Shown: in pieces, positions 42,885 through 51,100 of the stretch | How positions within the stretch are numbered: position 1 is the stretch's first letter | Layout of the letters: the number at the start of each line of letters is the position of its first letter | Assembly (NCBI RefSeq): GCF_015477775.1 | Contig: NZ_JADLQO010000007.1 | Location: 62,001-126,000 of the forward strand | DNA: 64,000 nucleotides | Direction: 5' to 3' | Source of the DNA: Nocardia abscessus | GTDB lineage: Bacteria > Actinomycetota > Actinomycetes > Mycobacteriales > Mycobacteriaceae | Notes under the pieces: generated by a model | Database searches by the model: none | Seen by the model: only the letters and a program-made list of their open reading frames with translations | Told to the model about the DNA's origin: nothing | Made by a program: the position numbers and the translations under genes

Positions 42885-44069
42885 TCACAGTCGTGCCGCG
42901 ATGGCGTTGCGCTGGATCTGGTTGGTGCCCTGAATGATCTGCAGGAGTTTGGCCTCGCGCATCCACCGCTCCGCCGCCTCGCCGGGCAGGTAGGCCGAAG
43001 CACCGAGGATCTGGACGGCGTCGGTGCTCACCCGCATGGCGGTGTCGGTGGCGAAGAGTTTCGCCTGGGCGGCGAGCAGCCCGGCCTCCGGTCCGCCCGC
43101 GTCGATCTCCGCGCACGCGCGGTAGAGCAACTGCCGGGACGCGGCGAGCTGGGTGGCCATGTCGGCCAGGAGGTGACCGACGGCCTGGTGCCGGATGATG
43201 GGCACGCCGAACTGGATTCGCGTCTTCGCGTATGCCGTCGAGCGACGCACCGCCGCCTCGGCGAGCCCGACCGCGCACGCCGCCAAGCCGACCCGGCCCT
43301 GGGTGAACATGTCGTCGGCCACCCGCGCGCCGCGGTTCACCCGGCCGAGTACGCGATCAGCGGGCACCTCGGCGCCGTCGAACACGATGTCGGCGCTGGG
43401 CAGCGCGGCGGCACTGTGCTTCTGGGCCGCGGGCGCGACGGTGACACCGGAGGTCGCGGCGTCCACGGCGAAGCAGGTCAGCCCGCCGAGCCCGGCGTCG
43501 CTGGTGCGCGCGTAGACGACGAACACGCCGGCCAGCGGCGCGTGTCCCGCCCAGGTCTTGGTGCCGAGCAGGCGAAATCCGTTGTCGGTCGGTTCGGCTC
43601 GCAACTCGATGGCGGACATGTCGGATCCGGCCGCGGGCTCGCTCACACAGTTGGCGCCCAGCATCCGGCCTTCGACCAGCGCGGGTACGAGCGCGGCCCG
43701 CACCTGCGGCTGCCCGTGCCGGGCGATGGTGCGGGCGACGAGGGTCTGCAAATGCACCGATTCGGCCAGAGCGAGCCAACTCTCGGCGATGACCTCGACG
43801 TTCGCGCAGAACTCGCGTACCGCTCCCGGTTCCTGCGCGATCACCCGTTCGGCCAGGCCGGTCGCCATGATCCGGCGGAACAGCTCCGCGGGGAATCGGC
43901 CCCCGCGCTCGTGCTCGGTCACGGTCTCTGCGCAGTCACCGAGCAACTCGCGCAACCGGTCCGTACCCCACGCAGTCGTCGACGATTCCGAGATGCTCGT
44001 GCTCTGCCGCGGATCCGCCGCGCCGACGCCCCCGCGCTGTCGTGCCGCTCCCGCGGCCGCCCCGGTCAT
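42885..44069 (-). CDS. Acyl-CoA dehydrogenase-fold flavoprotein (probably acts on the carrier-bound substrate)
   Basis: 394 residues from ATG 44069 (ATGA overlap with the DapB-like gene). Motifs: MLGANCVSEPAAGSDMSAIELRAE, LLGTKTWAGHAPLAGVFVVYARTSD, GRVGLAACAVGLAEAAVRRSTAYAKTRIQFG, and QILGASAYLPGEAAERWMREAKLLQIIQGTNQIQRNAIA, the C-terminal FAD/adenine-binding region. In operons with a ligase and a carrier protein, such enzymes commonly desaturate aminoacyl- or acyl-S-carrier thioesters (for example prolyl-PCP to pyrrolyl-PCP). The residue acting as base cannot be fixed by eye. Confidence 0.87.
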   Translation of the reverse strand: MTGAAAGAARQRGGVGAADPRQSTSISESSTTAWGTDRLRELLGDCAETVTEHERGGRFPAELFRRIMATGLAERVIAQEPGAVREFCANVEVIAESWLALAESVHLQTLVARTIARHGQPQVRAALVPALVEGRMLGANCVSEPAAGSDMSAIELRAEPTDNGFRLLGTKTWAGHAPLAGVFVVYARTSDAGLGGLTCFAVDAATSGVTVAPAAQKHSAAALPSADIVFDGAEVPADRVLGRVNRGARVADDMFTQGRVGLAACAVGLAEAAVRRSTAYAKTRIQFGVPIIRHQAVGHLLADMATQLAASRQLLYRACAEIDAGGPEAGLLAAQAKLFATDTAMRVSTDAVQILGASAYLPGEAAERWMREAKLLQIIQGTNQIQRNAIAARL

Positions 44070-44761
44070 GTCCCCGCTCCCGCGAGTTCGGCGAAAGCCT
44101 CGGCCGCGGTATACCGGCCGGGGGCGGCCTGTTCCAGCCACCCCGCGAGCGACAGCGCTGCCGCGGCGGGTCCGCGCAGATCACGGACGCGGTGGCTCAG
44201 TTCCCAGCTCTCCCCCACCGCCGTGATCACCACCTGGTGGTCGCTGACCGGCGCACCGTAACGCTGCGCGAGGATCGTCGCGCCGTCCGGCAGCAGTGCG
44301 GCCAGGTTCTTCGCGGTCGCCGAGGGCGTGTCGAGCTTGGTGGTGGGATGACGGTCGAGGACGGTGAACTCCGCGTCCGCCACCAATGCGGCGGCCAAGC
44401 CCGCCGCGAGTTCGGTGGCCCGGGCCTGCAACCAATGCAGCGGGCTCAGGTTGGCGGCGAGCATGACCGGAATATCCTGCGCGAGAGCGGCGAACGTCTC
44501 GTTCGCCGTATCGGGCCGACCGGACACGCACGACAGCAACGCCGCCCCGGTGCGCACGCAGTAGGCGGCCACCGCGTCGAGCGCGGCGGGCCTGCTGGCG
44601 TCGATCACCACCCCGGGCATTCCGGCGCCGATCGTCCATCCGGCGGAGTCGGCGACGGTCAGCACCGGCACCCCCGCCCGCTCGCAGGCGGCGACCACCG
44701 CCCGGCCGAGGCGGCCGGTGGCGCCGACCACCGCGACCGGGCGGTCAGGCGTCCTCGACAC
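44066..44761 (-). CDS. Dihydrodipicolinate-reductase (DapB)-like protein
   Basis: 231 residues. N-terminal Rossmann loop VAVVGATGRLGRAVVAA and the DapB active-site stretch DRHPTTKLDTPSATA, in which His138 and Lys142 correspond to the His and Lys of the DapB catalytic motif (HH-x-x-K-x-D-x-PSGTA). CVSGRPDTANETF and ANLSPLHWLQ also align with DapB landmarks. A DapB-fold reductase inside a carrier-protein operon is unusual, since the housekeeping enzyme belongs to lysine synthesis. It may reduce a cyclic imine. The GTG start at 44761 overlaps the carrier-protein gene by 17 bases. Confidence 0.78.
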   Translation of the reverse strand: MSRTPDRPVAVVGATGRLGRAVVAACERAGVPVLTVADSAGWTIGAGMPGVVIDASRPAALDAVAAYCVRTGAALLSCVSGRPDTANETFAALAQDIPVMLAANLSPLHWLQARATELAAGLAAALVADAEFTVLDRHPTTKLDTPSATAKNLAALLPDGATILAQRYGAPVSDHQVVITAVGESWELSHRVRDLRGPAAAALSLAGWLEQAAPGRYTAAEAFAELAGAGT

Positions 44762-45014
44762 CCTGGTTCCTCAGATAGGCCACGATCGCGGCGACCGTGC
44801 GCAGGTGGTCGAGATCGTTCTCCAGATCGATCTCGACGCCGTAGCGGATCTCCAGTGCGTCGACCAGCCGCAGGAACGCCAGCGAGGTCATCCCGGCGTC
44901 GGCGAACGTCTGCTCGGAGCGCTGCGCGGTGTCGGCGTCGACCGTGCCGTCGGTCGCGGTCGCGACCAGATCGGCGACCGCCTTCGTGAGCGAATCCTCC
45001 ATTACCTCGGACAT
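44745..45014 (-). CDS. Stand-alone acyl/peptidyl carrier protein
   Basis: 89 residues. The phosphopantetheine attachment site is FADAGMTSLAFLRLVDALE, with Ser at G-M-T-S-L in place of the common D-S-L. Acidic helix 2 and IDLENDLDHLRTVAAIVAYL complete the four-helix fold. Start overlaps the ligase stop by one base (TGATG). It probably carries the substrate activated by the neighbouring adenylating enzyme. No PKS or NRPS module is present in the window. Confidence 0.88.
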   Translation of the reverse strand: MSEVMEDSLTKAVADLVATATDGTVDADTAQRSEQTFADAGMTSLAFLRLVDALEIRYGVEIDLENDLDHLRTVAAIVAYLRNQGVEDA

Positions 45015-46495
45015 CAGCGGCCTCCCGTGACCGGTTGCTGGAATGTGTGCGTGAGCAGCTCACGCACCGCCGCGGCCTTGACCTTGCCGGTGGCGCCACG
45101 GGGCAGTTCCCCGACGACGACGAGCACCTCGGGCACCTTGTAGTCGGCTAGGCGTTCGCGCAGGAATCCGCGCAACTGCGCCGCCTCGAGCGGGGCGCGG
45201 GTCTGCACCGCCGCGCCCACGCAGTCCCGGCCGCTGGGCGTGGTCAGCGCGAGCACTTTGCACTCGATCACGTCGGGGTGCGCGGTGATGGCGTCGCTGA
45301 CCGACTCGACGGTGAACTTGCGGCCGCCGATGTCGAGCACCGGCTGGGCACGGCCGCCGAGGAAGAGTTCGCCGTCCACCACCGAACCGGTGTCGGAGGT
45401 GACATAGCTGCCGTCGGCGGCGATCGCGCGCTCGAATTCCCCCGGGTAGTTCAGATACCGGGTGCCCATCGACGCCGTGCGCACGTGCAGCACCTCGGCT
45501 CCGTCCGCGCCGAGGCGGGATTCGACGGTGACGCCCGGCAGGAGCATGCCGTTGCCCTCGGGTCTGCTGCCGTCGGCGAAGGTGACGGGCCCGGTCTCGG
45601 CGATGCCGTAATAGTCCGAGATCGGACCAGACAGCGCCGTCACGTGCGCCGCGACCGAGGCAGGCAGCGGCGCCGCCGACGACAGCCGCAATCGGATGCC
45701 GCGCAACGCTTCTCGCGCCTGTTCCGGTAGAGCGGAGCCCGTGTAGTCGGTGAGCCGCTCGTAGGCGGCGGGGAAGGCCACCAGAATGCTGGGGCGCAGC
45801 GTCGAGACCTGCCGCACGATCGCGCCGCCGCTGGGCATCCCGCCCGGCAGGGCCAGGCTCGCGCCGGTCAGCAGGCTCGGCATCAGCGTGGTGTTGAAGG
45901 CCAGGCCGTTGTAGAGACCCGCGAAGCACAGGCTCAGGTCCGCTCGCGTCAATCCGGCGGCGCCGGACCAGGTTCGAGCCGCCGCCAGCACGGCACGTGC
46001 GGAGAACTCGATGCAGGCGGGCGCCCGGGTGGACCCGGAGGTCAGGCGTCCCAGTTCGGTATCCGGCGCGAGCGCGGGACGCGCACCGCCGCGTCCGGTC
46101 GGCACCGCCACCGAGCGGTCGTCCAGCGCCACCGATCCGGCGCGGTCGGCGTCGGTGGGCGCGTGGACGACGGCATCGATGCCGCAGCCGTGGACCAGCG
46201 TGTCGATCTCGGCCCGCCCCAGGCTCGGGTCGGCCAGGATGGGCAGGTCCGCCCGCGACCACACGGCCAGCAGGGTGGCGATGTAGTCGGGGTGATTGGC
46301 CAGCGTCAGCAGGATGCGGCTGCCGCCGCGCGGGGCGACGCCGTCGAGGAGATCGGCCCGGCGGGCGGCGTCCGCACGCAGGTCGGCGAAGGTGCGGGTC
46401 TCCCGCGGGGTGAGCACCCTGGCATCGGGCGCGGCGTCCATCGCGGCGGCGACCGCCTCGTACAGACGGGTCGGCCGCGGACCGTCGGCGCTCAT
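45014..46495 (-). CDS. AMP-dependent ligase (adenylating enzyme)
   Basis: 493 residues from ATG 46495 (ATGA overlap). ANL-superfamily motifs: LGRLTSGSTRAPACIEFS (P-loop A3, with T-S-G-S-T), ISDYYGIAETGPVTFA (A5), YVTSDTGSVVDGELFLGGRAQPVLDIGGRKF (A7-A9) and the C-terminal LPRGATGKVKAAAVRE (A10 Lys). It would adenylate a carboxylate and load it onto the carrier protein encoded next. Substrate specificity cannot be read reliably. Shorter than most NRPS A domains, in keeping with a free-standing ligase. Confidence 0.88.
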   Translation of the reverse strand: MSADGPRPTRLYEAVAAAMDAAPDARVLTPRETRTFADLRADAARRADLLDGVAPRGGSRILLTLANHPDYIATLLAVWSRADLPILADPSLGRAEIDTLVHGCGIDAVVHAPTDADRAGSVALDDRSVAVPTGRGGARPALAPDTELGRLTSGSTRAPACIEFSARAVLAAARTWSGAAGLTRADLSLCFAGLYNGLAFNTTLMPSLLTGASLALPGGMPSGGAIVRQVSTLRPSILVAFPAAYERLTDYTGSALPEQAREALRGIRLRLSSAAPLPASVAAHVTALSGPISDYYGIAETGPVTFADGSRPEGNGMLLPGVTVESRLGADGAEVLHVRTASMGTRYLNYPGEFERAIAADGSYVTSDTGSVVDGELFLGGRAQPVLDIGGRKFTVESVSDAITAHPDVIECKVLALTTPSGRDCVGAAVQTRAPLEAAQLRGFLRERLADYKVPEVLVVVGELPRGATGKVKAAAVRELLTHTFQQPVTGGR

Positions 46496-46950
46496 GCCTG
46501 CCCACCGAATTCGATCTCCGGACCGAACAAGCCGCGCAGGATCTCGGTGGTGTTGGTGCGCAACGCCCGTTCGGCCAGCGGGTCGAGCATGTCGGCCAGC
46601 GACGGAATGCCGAGATCTACGACGGCGTCGAAGCGCACCGTCACCGCGTCGTCGTGCGCCGTCACCTGCCACGCGCCGTCGAAGCGCGCGAGATCACCCG
46701 TGATCTGCTCGAACGACAGGATGCGCGCGACCTCGTCGACGACGTCACGTTCGGTCCACTGCAGCAGCCCGTTGCGGAACCACACCGACCAACTGCTCAC
46801 CTGGGTGCCGTGCGGGTCGACATCGAGGGTGATGTCACGGACCACGTCGGCGTGCTCGGCGTAGGAGGGGAAATCACGCAGGCGCGCGAACACCACGTCG
46901 GGGTCGGCATCGCGCACGGTCGCCCGCACCGCCACGGAACGCTCGGCCAT
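46492..46950 (-). CDS. SRPBCC (polyketide cyclase/dehydrase-like) protein
   Basis: 152 residues. Helix-grip fold of the START/aromatase family: N-terminal SVAVRATVRDADPDVVFARLRDFPSYAEHADVVRDITLD, ERDVVDEVARILSFEQITGDLARFDGAWQVT and the long C-terminal helix SLADMLDPLAERALRTNTTEILRGL. Members bind hydrophobic ligands and may cyclise or dehydrate them. It is coupled on both sides: TGATG with the SDR upstream and ATGA with the ligase downstream. Confidence 0.83.
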   Translation of the reverse strand: MAERSVAVRATVRDADPDVVFARLRDFPSYAEHADVVRDITLDVDPHGTQVSSWSVWFRNGLLQWTERDVVDEVARILSFEQITGDLARFDGAWQVTAHDDAVTVRFDAVVDLGIPSLADMLDPLAERALRTNTTEILRGLFGPEIEFGGQA

Positions 46951-48002
46951 CAGACCATCACCTCGCTGCGCCCGTGCGCGGCCGAGCCGGCCTCGGCCAT
47001 GTTCTCGCGGGCGATCACGGTGCGGTAGGTGATGCGCATGACCTCTTCCGCGTCGGTGTTCGAATACGCCTGCGGCGCACCGGGAATCACACCGAGCGAG
47101 GTGGGCATGGGCTCGGGTTGGAACAGCGCGGCCAGGGTGGTCATCAAATTCGCCATCTTGGTCTTCTCGGCGGGGCGCAGATCGTCGAAGAACGCGGGTT
47201 TGAGCAGACGCTGGAAGATCTCGGGATCGGCGCGGCGCGGACTCCGGTGCGGCAGGCCGTACTCCGCGGCGGTCTCGTCGAAGATCTCCAGCAGGCGGTG
47301 GGCGGTGATCGCGGTGGGGCCGATGGTGGCCCACGCCACCTCCGGCGCGTCCTGCGCGTCGACCACCGCCGCGATCATCCCGGCTACCACGTCACACGGC
47401 ACCAAGTCGTAGCGGGCTCGAGCGGCGCACAGGAACAGCGGCACCGAGCCGCGCAGCATCGCGCGGGAAATACTGTGCACACCTTGATATTCGGTGATCG
47501 CGCCGGTCTTCGAGTGACCGCCGATCGCCGAGGGGCGGACGATGGTGTACGGGAGGCCGCTACCCCGAACGGCCGCCTCGCCCGCCCTCTTGGCAGCGAG
47601 GTACTCGCCGGGACGCAGGGTGGCGTAGCCGCCGGTGACGTCCTCCGGTGGCTCCAGATCGACGAACGCGGTGCTGACGTGCACCACACGCGCCGAGGCG
47701 CGCGCCGCCAGGTCCAGCACGCGCTGGGTGCCGGTGACGTTCACCTCGTGCAATTCCTCGGCGCCCGCGGCGAAATCGACGTTCGCCGCGCAGTGCACGA
47801 CGAGATCGAGTCCGTCGAGCACCAGTTCGGCGTCCCTGGCATCCAGTCCGAGTCCCGGCGCGGTGATGTCGCCGCGCACCACGCCCGCGGCGTGCGCGAC
47901 GGGGCGGCTGTGGGTGAGCGCCACGACCTCGTGCCGGGCGCTGAGCATCCGCATCAGCGGCACTCCGACGACACCGGCGCCGCCGGTGACGAAGATCTTC
48001 AC
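46950..48002 (-). CDS. Extended SDR / NAD-dependent epimerase-type reductase
   Basis: 350 residues from GTG 48002, with GAGGAGAAGTC just before it. FVTGGAGVVGVPLMRML is the NAD(P) loop, HCAANVDFAAG and HVSTAFVDLEP the core, and YLAAKRAGE the Tyr-x-x-x-Lys. The C-terminal half is longer than in sugar epimerases and resembles thioester-reductase/fatty-acyl-reductase type SDRs (NAD_binding_4), which release carrier-bound acids as aldehydes. If so, it would create the aldehyde on which the aminotransferase acts. This role is inferred. Confidence 0.82.
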   Translation of the reverse strand: MKIFVTGGAGVVGVPLMRMLSARHEVVALTHSRPVAHAAGVVRGDITAPGLGLDARDAELVLDGLDLVVHCAANVDFAAGAEELHEVNVTGTQRVLDLAARASARVVHVSTAFVDLEPPEDVTGGYATLRPGEYLAAKRAGEAAVRGSGLPYTIVRPSAIGGHSKTGAITEYQGVHSISRAMLRGSVPLFLCAARARYDLVPCDVVAGMIAAVVDAQDAPEVAWATIGPTAITAHRLLEIFDETAAEYGLPHRSPRRADPEIFQRLLKPAFFDDLRPAEKTKMANLMTTLAALFQPEPMPTSLGVIPGAPQAYSNTDAEEVMRITYRTVIARENMAEAGSAAHGRSEVMV

Positions 48003-48021
48003 GACTTCTCCTCGCAGAAGG

Positions 48022-49260
48022 TCAGTTCGCGTGGGCCGCCAGGCGCACGCAAGCTCTTTCGAATGCCTCCAGCAGCCATGCCTCATCGAGTGGCTGCAAG
48101 GTGGCCGGTGGGGTCAGGCGCAGCACCGGACCCGCGTTGAGCGAGTGGTTGACGATCACCCGAGCGTCGAGCATTTCCAGCAGGAATTCGCCCGCCAGTC
48201 CCGCGTCGGCGAACTCGAGGCCGAAAAGGGTGCCTGCGCCGCGGATGTCGACGAGCTGCCGAGGGCAGGTGCGATCACGGATCTCGGTGAGTCCGGTGCG
48301 CAACCGGGCCCCGATCCGCGCCGAGGCGCCGACCAGGTCCTCCTCGCGCAGCACCGCCAGTGTCGCCGTGGCGGCGGCCATGCCGAGCGGGGCCGCGGAG
48401 AAAGTGGAGGTGTGCAGGCACAAGTCGGCGTCGAAGGCCGCGTACGCCTCCTCGGTGGCGATCGCGGCGGAGACCGGCAGCACGCCGCCGCCGAGGCTCT
48501 TGCCGACGAGCAGCACGTCGGGGGTGATCTGCTCGACCTCGCCGCGCCACCAGGTGCCGGTCCGGCCGAGTCCGGTCATGATCTCGTCGAGGACCAGCAT
48601 CGCACCCCGGTCGCGGCACAGCCGCTGCGCCTGCGCCAGATATCCGGCGGGTGGCACGATCACCCCGCCTTCGCCCTGGATCGGTTCGAGCACCACGCAG
48701 GCGTCCGAACCGTCGGAGCCGAGCGCTGCGTCCAGTGCGGCCGCGTCGCCGTAGGGCACCCGGGACGCACCGTGCAGCAGGGCGCGGAACGGTCCCTGGT
48801 AGGTGTCGTTGGCGGTCAGCGACAGTGACCCGAGGGTCTTGCCGTGGTAGCCGCCCGCCGCCCCGATCAGCCGGGTCCGTCCCAGGATCGCGGCCATCTT
48901 CAGCGCCGCCTCGGTGGCCTCGGTGCCCGCGCCCGCGAAGTACACCTTGGTCAGTCCGGCCGGGGCGACCTCGGCCAATGCCGCCGCCGCGCCCGCCGCC
49001 GCGGATTCGAGCAGGCCGCGGGTGCCGACCGGATGACGGCCCAGCTGCTCGGTCACCGCGTCGACTACGCGCGGGTGGCGCGCTCCCAGCAGGAAGACGC
49101 CGTAACCACCGCAGTTCAGGAATTCGCGGCCGTCGGTGGTCCACAGGCGCGCCCCCTCGGAGCGATGCTCCACCAACCCACCGAGCAGGTTGCCCAGCTG
49201 CGCCCGCGCTCTGCCGAGATGCCGCCGGGTTTGCTCGAGAACCACGAATTCCGTTGTCAT
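48022..49260 (-). CDS. Class III PLP-dependent aminotransferase
   Basis: 412 residues. Motifs: GREFLNCGGYGVFLLGARHPRVVDAV, VYFAGAGTEATEAALKMA, GGYHGKTLGSLSLTAND, LEPIQGEGGVIVPPAGYL, MLVLDEIMTGLGRTGTWW (Asp binding the PLP nitrogen) and VLLVGKSLGGGVLPV (Schiff-base Lys). Related to ornithine/acetylornithine and omega-amino transaminases that aminate aldehydes or ketones. It is the first gene of the 12-gene operon and faces the FAD oxidoreductase gene divergently. The downstream SDR starts 19 bases after its stop. Confidence 0.9.
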   Translation of the reverse strand: MTTEFVVLEQTRRHLGRARAQLGNLLGGLVEHRSEGARLWTTDGREFLNCGGYGVFLLGARHPRVVDAVTEQLGRHPVGTRGLLESAAAGAAAALAEVAPAGLTKVYFAGAGTEATEAALKMAAILGRTRLIGAAGGYHGKTLGSLSLTANDTYQGPFRALLHGASRVPYGDAAALDAALGSDGSDACVVLEPIQGEGGVIVPPAGYLAQAQRLCRDRGAMLVLDEIMTGLGRTGTWWRGEVEQITPDVLLVGKSLGGGVLPVSAAIATEEAYAAFDADLCLHTSTFSAAPLGMAAATATLAVLREEDLVGASARIGARLRTGLTEIRDRTCPRQLVDIRGAGTLFGLEFADAGLAGEFLLEMLDARVIVNHSLNAGPVLRLTPPATLQPLDEAWLLEAFERACVRLAAHAN

Positions 49261-49312
49261 ACAACACTTTCCGGGTCATAATGTGGGCACCCACCAGCAC
49301 CCCCTGAGTACA

Positions 49313-49339
49313 TGAGAGACCTTAAGTTTCAGTCTCTCA
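49313..49339. promoter_or_regulatory. Inverted-repeat operator at the head of the biosynthetic operon
   Basis: Perfect 8-base arms TGAGAGAC (49313-49320) and GTCTCTCA (49332-49339) with an 11-base AT-rich spacer. It lies 53 bases upstream of the aminotransferase start, in the 363-base divergent gap 49261-49623. The symmetry suggests a repressor dimer; no regulator is encoded within the operon. The rest of the gap has no gene that I can support. Confidence 0.5.
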
Positions 49340-49623
49340 AAGCGTCAACTCGACTGCGGCCGCACCGGACATGAACGGCCGACCATAAAGCCTTGGAGCT
49401 GCCCGGTTCCCTCCAGTTGTGGCATGGCCCACAACCGCAGGTCACAGACAAGTTCCCTCGCGCGCAACGGGACCGCGACCGAGATAGGTCCGATCGCTCA
49501 GCAGCCCGGCAGGCTGTGGCCCGGACGGGCTTCGCTGGCCCGATCCGCCCGTCCACCAGGCGGTTAACCTTCTGTTTGCGCGAGAACCACTGATCGGTCC
49601 GGACCATTGTTCATCCTTGAACC

Positions 49624-50751
49624 ATGCGATTGGTGATCATCGGCGGCGGCATCGTCGGCACCGCCCACGCCCTGGCCGCGATCCGCCGCGGACACGAAGT
49701 CGTGCAGCTGGAACGGGAACCGGAGGCCCGCGGGGCGACCGTGCGCGATTTCGGCCTGATCTGGGTGTCCGGGCGGTCGGCCGCGGACCTCGACCTCGCC
49801 CTGCGGTCGCGGGTGCTGTGGGAGGAGATCGGCGGCAAGGTGCCCGGCGTCGGATTCCGGCCGGCGGGCTCGCTCACCCTGGTGCGCACCCCGGAGGAAC
49901 TGGCGGTGGCCGAGGCCGCGGCGGCCGGTCCCGGGGCCGAGGCGCGCGGATTCGAATTGCTCGACCCCGAGCGCGTTCGCGCCGTCAATCCCGCGCTGCG
50001 CGGCAAATTCCTCGCCGCACTGCATTGTTCGACCGACGCCGTGGTCGAGTCGCGACAGGCGCTGCCCGCACTGCGCGCCTACCTCACCGCGAGCGACCGC
50101 TACACCTTCCATTCCGGCACCGAGGCCAGGGCGGTCACCGACACCGGTTCCGGCGCGCGGGTGCGCGACGACCGCGACCGCGTCTTCGACGCCGATCTGG
50201 TGCTCGTCTGCCCCGGCGCCGCGCACACCGGCCTGGCCAGGGAACTGGCCGGAACGCTCCCGGTGCGGCGGGTCCGGCTGCAGATGATGCAGACCGCCTC
50301 GCTGGGCGAACCGCTCACCACGGCTGTCGCCGACGGCGACAGCTTCCGCTACTACCCCGGCTTCGCGGGCCCCGAGGTGGACCTGCTCAACCGCGAACAG
50401 TCGCAGACCGCGACGGCCGCCGAGCACAAGATGCAACTGCTGTGCGTGCAGCGCCTGCACGGTGGTCTGACCATCGGCGACACCCACGAGTACACCGAGC
50501 CCTTCGCTTTCGACGTCGACGAAGCCCCGTACGAACATCTCACCGCCGTCGCCGAGGAGTTGCTGGGCCACGAACTGCCGCCGATCGTGCGGCGCTGGGC
50601 AGGCGTGTACAGCCAGAGCGTCGACCCCGACGTCCCGGTCACCCGCGCCCGAGCCGACCGCAATGTCTGGGTGATCACCGGCCCCGGCGGCCGCGGCACG
50701 ACCCTCGGCCCCTCCCTCGGCGAGGAAACCGCCGACCTGCTCGGACTCTGA
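49624..50751 (+). CDS. FAD-dependent oxidoreductase, DAO/TIGR03364-like
   Basis: 375 residues. RLVIIGGGIVGTAHALAAIRRGHEVVQLERE is the FAD-binding start. GLIWVSGR, VESRQALPALRAYL, LVCPGAAHTGLARELAG, VRRVRLQMMQTASLGEPLTTAVADGDSFRYYPGF and the C-terminal VITGPGGRGTTLGPSLGEETADLL match the TIGR03364 branch of D-amino-acid-oxidase-fold proteins, often found in phosphonate gene sets. No phosphonate genes are near it. It is divergent from the biosynthetic operon; a functional link is possible but not shown. Start ATG 49624 gives the standard N-terminus. Confidence 0.85.
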   Translation: MRLVIIGGGIVGTAHALAAIRRGHEVVQLEREPEARGATVRDFGLIWVSGRSAADLDLALRSRVLWEEIGGKVPGVGFRPAGSLTLVRTPEELAVAEAAAAGPGAEARGFELLDPERVRAVNPALRGKFLAALHCSTDAVVESRQALPALRAYLTASDRYTFHSGTEARAVTDTGSGARVRDDRDRVFDADLVLVCPGAAHTGLARELAGTLPVRRVRLQMMQTASLGEPLTTAVADGDSFRYYPGFAGPEVDLLNREQSQTATAAEHKMQLLCVQRLHGGLTIGDTHEYTEPFAFDVDEAPYEHLTAVAEELLGHELPPIVRRWAGVYSQSVDPDVPVTRARADRNVWVITGPGGRGTTLGPSLGEETADLLGL

Positions 50752-50838
50752 GGAGCCCGCTCGGCCGGGTGAGATGCCGGGCCGCACTGCGACCATCCGG
50801 TGCCACAGCCGCGTCCCCGCGTCGCAGTAGAGATGCGG

Positions 50839-50876
50839 AGGATCGACATACCGCGTACAGCACCCGCATCGATCCT
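50839..50876. repeat. GATC-rich inverted repeats downstream of the FAD oxidoreductase
   Basis: Arms AGGATCGA (50839-50846) and TCGATCCT (50869-50876) are perfect. They interleave with a second pair, GATGCGG (50833-50839) and CCGCATC (50864-50870), and further GATC motifs follow to about 50915. This could fold into alternative hairpins, either a terminator for the upstream gene or an RNA element. The rest of the 349-base gap 50752-51100 shows no gene. Confidence 0.35.
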
Positions 50877-51100
50877 TCGATCAGATCCTCGATCTGAGCA
50901 TCGACATTCGGGCCTCCCGTCGCCGTCCGATCGCGACATTATGCGTTACCGGACGTATCCCAAATCCTGGGAGCCGTTGTGCTGTCACACCACAGAATCC
51001 GCGTGTCGATTCGCGCCGGTAGCCCCGCGTGTAAAGAATGCTCGCAAGCACGAAAGTAATTGTCCGCCAGAGCATAACGCGCAATACGGAGCGGACGGGA

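Noticed and set aside
37422..49260. Assignment as an isonitrile lipopeptide cluster
   Set aside because: That pathway needs an NRPS, an Fe(II)/2-oxoglutarate isonitrile synthase and a thioesterase; none is present.
49329..49607. A 92-codon minus-strand frame in the divergent gap
   Set aside because: Arg/Cys-rich, no ribosome-binding site, and it would cover the inverted repeat and promoter region.
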